Assembly: GCA_036873755.1 (NCBI GenBank)
Contig: JAVTVY010045404.1
Coordinates: 62,001 to 126,000, forward strand
Reading direction: 5' to 3'
Length of the DNA stretch: 64,000 nt
From: Hanleya hanleyi
Taxonomy: Eukaryota > Mollusca > Polyplacophora > Lepidopleurida > Hanleyidae
The notes under the pieces were generated by a model, which saw nothing but the letters and a program-made list of their open reading frames with translations, searched no databases and was not told where the DNA came from. Shown here in pieces: positions 55,991 to 64,000 of the stretch; position 1 is the first letter of the stretch, and the number at the start of each line of letters is the position of its first letter. The position numbers were made by a program, and so were the translations under genes.

Positions 55991-56139
55991 TCTCTTATTC
56001 CTCGATTCCGTAAAAACGTAGTTGTCAGATTATAGTTTTACATCTACCCCAGCCAATCACGGTAATTCTTCAGGGCGCTACCTTTTGACAGAATGTAGGG
56101 ATTGATTTCAAGTTTGGTGACTAGCTTCTTAGGAGTCGC

Positions 56140-56300
56140 GTCCAATTAATCGAGGCACTTTTCGATGCCTTTCAGATGGATCGAAAAATTTATCGGCTGA
56201 AACCGGGAGGGCAGAACTGAGACCCCTGGCGGCGTCTCCCAGTTTGCTCCCGGTTCTATCTAGATCGAATGGATAGGAAATTGAGCGGTAATCTCGAATG
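56140..56300. repeat. TCGA-rich repeat with hairpin, left
   Basis: ATCGAGGCACTTTTCGATGC, GATGGATCGAAAAATTTATC, then an inverted repeat with ~22 bp arms: AACCGGGAGGGCAGAACTGA (56201) and CCCAGTTTGCTCCCGGTT (to 56262). Confidence 0.7.
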
Positions 56301-57654
56301 GGGCCCCGGTTTCAATATGTCTGCGTCCATTTATTTGGCCTATCTTAACTCCATAGAGTGTTGTGTGGGTATCATATTTTGGGGGCGCTCGTCGTAAACG
56401 CATGTCGTGGTCAAAAATAGAATCACAGAAACAGATTGTTTAGAAAGATGTTTTCCATGTTATTCATCGTTCAATCTTTATACATGTATCTATGTCCCGA
56501 TGTCTCCTGAATCCAGTTGAACGAAAACTTTCATTTATCTATACATAAATATTTATTATATAAATGAATGATCGTCGCTCACATCGATAATTGATTGCAT
56601 ATCGGACTAGTATCCTTCTGGAATAAATGACACATCAACTGGAAATGATCTGAATAATAATGGTATGGAAGCATGCGCTATTTGCTATTAACATCTTTTG
56701 GCGCCAAACATGGATCGTTTTAACCGAAAAATAAAATCTATGTTAAGTGTTTGACCGGTGTCTGAACCTTGGTGTCTAATTTGTTTTATAATCTGGATTT
56801 ATTCTTTGTAGATTCCATTTTTCTGTCGTGTGATATAGTTCAAATATTAAGTAGAATATATCAACAAAGTTTATTTCTGACATAAGGTTGCCTGAAAGTG
56901 GATGGCGGAAATATTGACAATCGGAACTAGAGGTGTTGATAATTCACATCACAGTCGGTCTGTGACAGATCGGTTCCTTGAAACAACAGCGAAGGGAGTG
57001 GAGTTAATAATTTCTTTAAAAGAAAAAAAACTGAAACAACACTGTGTAAATGTGGAAATTAACCAAATAATGAAATTAATTACCGGCTAATACAGACAGC
57101 AATCACGCTTTAGACCAAATGGTTACATACATTTTACTATAAACGATACCGTGTGTTGTTTGTGCGAAAGGCTGATAGGGAAAAAACTTCGATCGAGCGT
57201 TTAAGTTTATATTCTCCGGTTTCTAGTGAATTACAAGCCGTCCCTGTGGTCTTCATAACCCCTTTATTTCTAAATACGAAGAAATCGCTGACGACAGAGA
57301 TTTCATATTCTAATATACTATCAGAGGAACATATGGAATTTTATTCTAGACTCACAGAATTTATTTCAATGTACAGTTCCTGGACCGATCTCAAAACAAA
57401 CAAAAAACAGGGGTTCGAAATAAGTTGCACTTAATAATTAACAATGAGCGAGCTTTTAGAATATTAATTGGTGATGTTTCTTTCTTTCCATTCATGACGT
57501 GTAGAGAAATTGCGCTGTCAGAGCAAGGGTGCGAATACAGATCTATGAACGGAATAACACAATAATGTTAAATTATTCCTGTTCAATCTTATTAATTATC
57601 CGTGTTTAAATGCATATATATATATATATAAACTCCCGAATGGTTCTTTCATTT
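56301..57654. other. Interior between TCGA-rich ends
   Basis: Frames at 56902-57090 and 57153-57434 contain hydrophilic sequence (for example LYSPVSSELQAVPVVFITPL) but no recognised domain. Could be the decayed cargo of an element bounded by the TCGA-rich segments. A short (TA)n lies at 57614-57630. Confidence 0.35.
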
Positions 57655-57845
57655 GATGGCATCTCGATTCCATTCTCGAAGCATGTTGAGTTATTTCGAG
57701 AGGGATCGAGATGGTCTTCAGCTTCGATAGAAAACCGGAGCAAACCGGGACAACAATCGATAGAGATAAACTGAGACCCTTCGAGACGAGATATTTATCG
57801 GTTTTACTTGTTTATCGAGAAACCGTATCGATCGATTAGAGGTGA
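57655..57845. repeat. TCGA-rich repeat, right
   Basis: ATTCTCGAAGCATGTTGAGT, GAGAGGGATCGAGATGG, AACCGGAGCAAACCGGGACA, TTTATCGAGAAACCGTATCG. In reverse complement it follows roughly the order of motifs in 56140-56290, so the two may be inverted ends of a ~1.7 kb element. Confidence 0.6.
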
Positions 57846-58149
57846 CCCCGGTTACAGACCAGAGAAAGTTTAGTATTTTTCTCACCAAGATGTGTCATCC
57901 AATATGGCCGCGGCCGAAAACTTGGATTTTCTCGTCTGTACATGAATTATTATTTGTTCGATCGATATATTCTTATAGTATGCATCGAATGCCTCCCACC
58001 CACTCTTTTAAAATGTATTGTGTATATGCGTTTCCAACTTTAGCCTTCGTTTCGTCAACAGACGCGTATTTGTGACGCCACCGGCCTAATAAATCACAAA
58101 AATTGTTGCCAGAGAATAGAATCGAAACACATTCTTTCTAAATTTGATT

Positions 58150-58880
58150 TGTAAGTTCCTTGTCAAAAGATGTCTCTTTCGTATTTTGCTTCGTCCTCGT
58201 GTGCACATAGGTGGCGCCACCTTTGAGTACCTCGTTTCCAGACAATACAATAAGAATGACTATGGATTGTTTTTACAATTGCCATGAATCTTGGGGTTGA
58301 TTTTCGTCCACCTCTGAAAGCAGGTGGCGCCACCTAGCTTGGACTAAATTGAAATATCGTTTCTGGATAATAAAAGAAGAACAACGTAACATACCCTTTA
58401 CAAATTTGGTATCAGGATTCCTTGCCTGCAGTAGTCGCTTGATTGCGTTTCATCCACAAACGTCCACAGGTCGTGCAAACGGAGGACCAAGTTTCCGGAT
58501 TATACATTTAGATGATTCAGCGTACTCTTTTGGTTGAATGCTATGTCACAAGAGATGGCTTCGGATAGTGCCTTTCGTCCACATCCGCACATAAATGGCG
58601 CCGCCTGGAAACAAACTTGCAATCCTGCGTCAGTATAGTACAATTGGACTGCATCGGGCGGGCGCGATTACAATGTTTTATCTATATATAGATTGCTATC
58701 ATGCAGATTTTGCTTTAGTTTGAACATCGTCCACAAACGCCCATAGGGGTGACCAATAAAATTTGGATTATTAACAAATTATTTTCAGATGGGGTATGTG
58801 GGATCCATGACTTTTGTCCACATCCGCACGTATGTGTTCCCACTTGAGAGCAAACTTTGTTTCACGACGATGAAAATTGA
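58150..58880 (+). repeat. GGTGGCGCCACC satellite, second locus
   Basis: Five units with CACATAGGTGGCGCCACCTT (~58204), CAGGTGGCGCCACCTAG (~58320), ATAAATGGCGCCGCCTGG (~58592) and degraded forms. Same family as 31336-33420. Fragments continue at ~59495-59520 (GGAGTGGCACCACCTATA). Confidence 0.75.
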
Positions 58881-60054
58881 ATGACTCAATGAAATTTAGC
58901 ATTTAAATGCTTTGCATAATATGGTGCCTTTGCTTGTCTTTTTGGGCATATATATATATATATATTATGTCCTGCCATAAGTAGAACAACTCGTGGATTT
59001 GGTATGCCGCTACATGTCGCTGGTAGGCGAGAGCAAGGATGGTCTTGGTTTCCACCATCACGCGGCTTCAAATATGGCCACTGCCGCCATCTTGGATGTG
59101 TCCTTCTCGTATTGGTTTTCCGATCAATCTCCATTGACAAGATGTATCTATTGATTTCAAATTTCCGAGTGGCTTCGGATAGTCCAGAGCAAGTTTGGTA
59201 TTGCTAATTTCTAATATCTGTTATTTCCCGCTCCATTAATTTATGGGGAAAAAAATGAACCGATTGACCTCATACTTGGAATACTATCACATGAAATAAG
59301 TGACGCGAATGAACATAAACAATGTGTAGTTCCCCGCGATACACTTTTAATGCAATTTATCATTATGGTTGGGCATGTTTACAAACACTTCGTTTTGGCT
59401 TACATGCAAACCATGATTTACTTTATCAAGAAAATATTATTATTCTATACACTACAAAGAGCTGAAGAAGAAATATATCATCGAGGTTCACATCTGTCGT
59501 GGGAGTGGCACCACCTATAGTAGATTACGTAATTTAGTACAACTGGTTCAATCGCTGGGAGACTTGCATCTGGATGGTCTATCTTTTACTCATAAAACTG
59601 CCAAAAATAAAAATCCAAATTCACATCAGATAATAATTCCCAAGTCTATTATGTCGGGTTTTTTTCGGAGAAAATTATCCGAAAATTACGGATGCCCATC
59701 TTCTGACCTCATATTAACGCCGAATATCTTCGATGTAGTAACAAAAATGCTCAATTTTGACCTATAACATCAATTATATCCTTCAAAGTCATACAAAATA
59801 GTGCATTATTTTCGCGTCATAATTGAAAATCTGAATGATAGCTGCAACATTGCTGGAAGTTTTTGTATAGGTACAAACTGTATGTCAGATACCAAAGGCA
59901 TGTGGAGAAAGTGGTCCTCAGGTCCGACATTCAATATTCAACAGTTATTCCAACATAACTTTCCTGTCAGAAATGGAAAGATCTTTCCTGTAGGACAGAT
60001 ATCATCAATTCCTAGCATACATAAAATGAAAGTTTATAAGAACACAAGTTGAGT
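58881..60054. other. No gene recognised
   Basis: Includes (TA)n at 58948-58966, a GGCCACTGCCGCCATCTTGG motif at ~59079, and the frames 59564-59767 and 59801-60052 without known domains. Confidence 0.45.
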
Positions 60055-60100
60055 GTGCGTGTGTGTGTGTAGAGGTTTGTGTGTGTGGAAGGGGGGGGAG
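60055..60100 (+). repeat. (GT)n and G-run
   Basis: GTGTGCGTGTGTGTGTGTAG, later GGAAGGGGGGGGAG. Confidence 0.85.
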
Positions 60101-61069
60101 TCGGAAGTTCATCGCAACTCAAAACAACGAGGCTACTACATAAGGAAATTGTACCTCTTTTACTGGAATGCAGATAGACGACCAAATGTGGTTGACGGGT
60201 TCTTAACACATGTCAGATTTAACTGTAAATTCGTGACAGATTATTCTGGTACAACGCACAGCCTCATGTCCTCGTCAACATCAAAACATTCTGTAATTGT
60301 TGTCAAGATAGTCAGTAGACAATTCACATTTCTTTGCATGCTTGCTTTGTCCCTGTTGCTCTATACTTCACTTGGGCTCCAGAATACATTGTAGAAAACA
60401 AATTTTTGACAAAGATTCACAGATAATGCAAGGGCTCGCTCGCTCAGGAAAACTTTCGCGGTAGCACGCTGAAGGTAACCCAATTCAACCAGATAGATAG
60501 ATATATATTCTTTATTTAAAACTCCATAGCTCCATATGTTATAACCTCTTTTCGTGACGGCCAAAATACGTCATACGCTAAATAAGGTTTATTCATCGCT
60601 CAGCAGAGAACGGAATCAAGGGGAAGTGAGTAGCTTTTGCATTGGCGGACATTATTCAAACGAGGAACGAGGAATAAAAGCAGTTTTAATTTGGATCCTG
60701 CTCAGTATAGGCATGTAATTCTCCACGTGAATGTCTGTAAATTATACTCATGTCGCTCCATATATTCTTTTTCAGGGGAAAATGAGAGAATACTGATGTG
60801 GAGAAAGATATAGTCGAATACAATTTTCCGGTTGAAATTTGTACAGTTTATATCAGATTACTAATCCACTATGGTACGACAATGTGTGCGCACAACATGC
60901 ATGAAATTTGGAACACATATACATATTGCCAGAACGTTTGATTATGGCTGTAGGAGCAAGTCGGCAACATCCAGTATTGTCAGGCGGTAGCACCTGGTCG
61001 CATATGTGACTTATCCGGCATATGCCGGGTCAGGCCCATCAAATATGTGTTTTACTTCTTTGGCTAGAG
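60101..61069. other. No gene recognised
   Basis: No repeat or coding signal that I can name. Confidence 0.45.
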
Positions 61070-61310
61070 CGTTGAAATTTCCAACAATTTATCATGCGGA
61101 AAAGCTCTACAAGACAATGTAAAAATAATTCATGCTGTTACCTCTGACGTCACAGTGACGTCATATCCCAAAAATGCAGATTTGTCGGTCAGATTATCCA
61201 ATTTTTATATTTACAATATTTTCTAAAAAAACCGTCATAAATTAGGAAATAACTATCCAATGTGAAATAATAAAAAAGCAATAGGCACTTTCACAACAAA
61301 AAGGTGCTTT
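61070..61310 (+). repeat. Family S, partial copy 3, with twin CRE
   Basis: CGGAAAAGCTCTACAAGACA, TGACGTCACAGTGACGTCA (61145-61163), TTGTCGGTCAGATTATCCAA and CCAATGTGAAATAATA parallel 47500-47780. Confidence 0.65.
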
Positions 61311-61449
61311 CTACTGAATGCAGGATCTGCTACTGTAATACATTTACATTTCGTTATTGTTTTTCAGTGCCCTTGTCCAGCACCAAGAATCTTAACCCAA
61401 TTTGGGGTGCACCGCAGCCTGGGGAGGTACGGAAAGTGCCTTGCCTCGT

Positions 61450-61880
61450 CTTCCGATCTACTTATAACATAGGAAAAACACAATTTGGGTATTACCACCC
61501 CACCCTCTGGGACCCAGTTCAAAATAGATCTCTGCCATTCTCCTGAGCAAATCATTACTATATGATGCATAAATTATATATCTAAATCACATTGTGGCCG
61601 AGTTATCAGACAACACATTTTGCACGACGGCAACCAGCTGAATGTAAGAGTTGATGCTCGTGGTTGGGGTACTAAATACAACTGAATACATATATGCAAC
61701 CAGGCTCTGCAGTGAGCTTATGTGGTTCATCGTACATGTCGATTATACACTTATAACATAGGAAAACATTATATAGGCGTAATCGCCCATACCCGGGCCC
61801 CGGTTCAAAATATGTTTATGTACCTCACCTGATCAATACCTTCCGAATTGTGACTATATTGTATCTCTAAATCATGTGGT
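61450..61880 (+). repeat. Diverged tandem duplication, ~287 bp step
   Basis: CTTATAACATAGGAAAA...GGGTATTACC...CAGTTCAAAATA...TATCTAAATCA...GAGTTATCAGACA recurs with the first block at 61462 and 61749. Confidence 0.7.
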
Positions 61881-61999
61881 TATCGAGTTATACAAACATA
61901 GACAGACGACCGTACGGGCAGTCAGACATTACGGCTTTAATGGTATAGATTACGAAATTAGACTGCGATATTAACGCGGACGGACTTTGTACTTGATTT

Positions 62000-62890
62000 A
62001 AGATACACTATTCAGACTAAGAAACATTGCTGCCAAGTGCACATGTCGGTATTCAGGGGTTTGATTTCAAACAGTCCAAAGTACATAATATGCAAACATG
62101 GTCGTTAATATTTCTCAGAATAAGTGCAGTCATATTTCGTGGGACATATTTATGAGAAATTACACATACAGTGCTGGCATTTCGACATGCACAGTGGCAT
62201 TCTTGTATATGTGCAGTCGTGTGGGCAATCATGGATATTGCATGTCCCCCATATGATGACAATTATTGAAATACTTAGCATTGCTTAGTATTTTGTGTAC
62301 AACGTTGGTTAGACTGTATATTAGCTCCAATCCAAAGGAAGAGCGCGATATATGTCCAATCGCCCAGTCCAGGGTGTGTCTCGGAAATGTCCACCTTAAT
62401 TTTCACTTTCGTTTTTATTGTCGGTACAGCATGTCATTTGTCTGAACGTAACTTCGGAAGAAAGGACATTTCGATGTTCCGTTGATATTGAGGTTGCATG
62501 GAGGGACAGCGTTCATTCAAGTTGAATTATTAAGACCTCAGCCACTTATCTCGGAAATGTCCACCTTAATTTTCGCTTTCGTTTTTATTGTCGGCACAGC
62601 ATTTCATTTGTTCATAGAGCTCTGAACTTCATCATGTCACTAACGGAGAATGGGATCTGGGACGAGGCTGTTTCGATGAACCTTCTTCATTAAGTTCATC
62701 AAATGAGTTGAAAATTAATTCAGTATTTAAACCGTTATTACTTTCTCGTGTTGAGCCCGCTTGCGTATTAATGAAAGTGACTGACTTTTCCTGCGAAGCA
62801 ACTTAAACAAACTGGTACTCCGATGTACTTGTTATCGCGACATTCGATTTGGGCGTGCTTTGTTCTTGCTACACGGTGTTGTGAGGAATA
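62000..62890 (+). repeat. Family C, copy 2
   Basis: Homologue of 11030-11310 plus 12010-12540, without the 700 bp segment between them. It has a private ~165 bp duplication: CTCGGAAATGTCCACCTTAA occurs at 62381 and 62546. Confidence 0.8.
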
Positions 62891-62939
62891 CTACATGAAA
62901 ACTTGGAAGACAAGGGCTCGAAGAAAGGAACAAAGTCAG

Positions 62940-63430
62940 GTGTAGAAATCAACAGTGCATCTGCCTGGATGCTTTTATAACAATAGTCTCCACGAAAAAT
63001 AAGGGAGGCGAATAGGATCCACGCAGAAATAAAGTTCATTTAAAATAAAGTTCAACACCGTATGTACAGGTAAGTCAATCCAGCTGAATAAAATCCGCAT
63101 AAGTATACACCGCTTGATAGTGCATACCAGATGAACAAAGTTCGTGCATGTCAATATTTCATTCAGCATAAATCTTCAGCTTGGACAAGCGAGTTGATGA
63201 AATGAATAAAGTCCGCTTAGGTAAGAAATCGTAATAAATCCACAGAATAATGCGGGCCCAAGTAATGTTCAGTATGGAATGTTAGTATTTCGCGCACATT
63301 GAGAGGGACTTCTGAAGCGCCACACGCGTGATACGATACGTGAAACAACTCCAAGCTGAATATCTCACAGGTCAACAGGTAATCCCACACAAGTAAGTAT
63401 CCTCGATTTGAATTGTACAGAGTCATTAAG
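62940..63430 (-). repeat. Degenerate 30-45 bp repeats
   Basis: GAATAAAGTCCGCTTAGGTA-like units (AATAAAGTTCA, AATAAAATCCGCATAAGTAT, AACAAAGTTCGTGCATGTC) in loose tandem, grading into the 28 bp array and recurring after it (63850-64000: CAGGTAAGTAATTCCACTGA). Confidence 0.65.
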
Positions 63431-63860
63431 TTATATCTGAGTTGTCTCGGTACACTAAGACATATCTGAATTGTCCCGGTATACGATGTTATATCTGAGT
63501 TGATCTGGTGTACGAAGTATAACTGAATTGTTCCGGTGCACAAAGTATATCTGAATTGAACCGGTGTACGAAGTATAACTGAATTGTTCCGGTGTACGAA
63601 GTATATCTGAATTGTTCCGGTGTACGAAGTATAACTGAATTGTTCCGGTGTACGAAGTATAACTGAATTGTTCCGGTGTACGAAGTATAACTGAATTGTT
63701 CCGGTGTACGAAGTATAACTGAATTGTTCCGGTGCACAAAGTATATCTGAATTGTTCCGGTGTACGAAGTATAACTGAATTGTTCCGGTGCACAAAGTAT
63801 ATCTGAATTGAACCGGTGAACGAAGTATATCTGTATTGTCCGTACTCACCGTTCGTCAGG
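63430..63860 (-). repeat. 28 bp minisatellite, open in three frames
   Basis: About 15 units of GTACGAAGTATAACTGAATT plus GTTCCGGT with CACAAAGTATATC variants. Because 28 is not a multiple of 3 and the minus-strand unit has no stop in any frame, all three minus frames stay open and spell the same 28-residue cycle (containing TPEQFSYTSYTGTIQLYF). The long frames here are therefore no evidence of a gene. Confidence 0.9.
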
Positions 63861-64000
63861 CTGAATAGTATCCGCACAGGTAAGTAATTCCACTGAATTG
63901 TGTGTTCACAAGTAAGTAAATCCGCTGAATATTGCACACACAAGTAAGTAAGTCCACTGAATAGTGCACACTCAATTTAGTCATTCCACTGGATAGTTCA
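63861..64000 (-). repeat. AAGTAAGTAAGTCCACTGAA repeats
   Basis: Three to four ~38-40 bp units with ACAAGTAAGTAARTCCRCTG and GAATAKTGCACAC, continuing past the window end. Confidence 0.75.

Noticed and set aside
61304..61570. Frames on both strands with PSPTKNL/GAPQPGEVRK-like text
   Set aside because: They lie in a 287 bp tandem duplication, and the second copy does not keep the frame.
63217..63849. 210-codon frame, one of the longest in the window
   Set aside because: 28 bp minisatellite that is stop-free in every minus frame.
1..64000. CRISPR arrays, operons, bacterial promoters
   Set aside because: No short direct repeats with unique spacers; LINEs, SINEs and satellites show this is animal nuclear DNA.

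Overview
This is a 64 kb stretch of AT-rich eukaryotic nuclear DNA, most probably from a gastropod mollusc. The main pointer is a short-interspersed-element tail (a GCTGAAAYATTGYTGAA...GCGTTAAA-type motif followed by a CACT/CTCT microsatellite) seen at 2745-2835 (minus strand) and 47545-47605 (plus strand). I recall this tail as common in vetigastropod and limpet-like genomes. Very high repeat content, satellites with a GGCGGCCATCTT or GGTGGCGCCACC core, and CR1/L1-like LINE fragments fit the same guess. I found no intact, confidently functional protein-coding gene. Nearly all short open frames are chance or shadows inside repeats.

Layout. 1-5956 is a large palindromic foldback complex with arms built from ~150 bp subrepeats; its centre holds a 5S-rRNA-derived SINE on the minus strand. 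6046-6215 is a GGAACTTGGA minisatellite. 6520-10560 and 18540-20450 are copies of one dispersed family (family B) with matching flanks but different cores; the first core contains a 5'-truncated LINE reverse transcriptase (8922-10052). 10990-12770 is family C, repeated at 62000-62890. 12770-13035, 14450-14527, 16362-16515, 56140-56290 and 57655-57845 are TCGA-rich segments. Two of them bracket a tandem array of ~510 bp units (family F1, 14528-16362) whose solo copies recur at 21398, 25916, 29188, 41751 and 43507. 17230-18200 is a ~155 bp satellite, followed by a compact cluster of promoter-type motifs (18380-18450).

21461-23195 is a young LINE insertion that splits an F1 copy and has a 6 bp target duplication. 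23800-25260 is a tandem duplication. 29775-33600 is a satellite-filled element ended by GTCCCCCGCC / GGCGGGGGAC. 34589-35104 and 40838-41336 are inverted ~500 bp copies of family H; between them lie a decayed OTU-protease fragment, a palindromic CTCAAG cluster and LINE remnants. 41828-43480 is a broken armadillo-repeat gene. 46200-54720 holds family S repeats, another family H copy, and a segmental duplication (51080-51800 / 53190-54720) made partly of L1-like reverse transcriptase; one copy carries a 662 bp MITE with a 5 bp target duplication. 58150-58880 is a second GGTGGCGCCACC satellite patch. 62920-64000 is a minisatellite field with a 28 bp array open in three frames.

Functionally this reads as a transposon graveyard with some recent insertions and nested events, not as an operon or pathway. 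The best leads are the motif cluster at 18380-18450, the CTCAAG cluster at 35640-35830, the shared YY1-like core in unrelated satellites, the foldback complex, and the OTU and ARM remnants.
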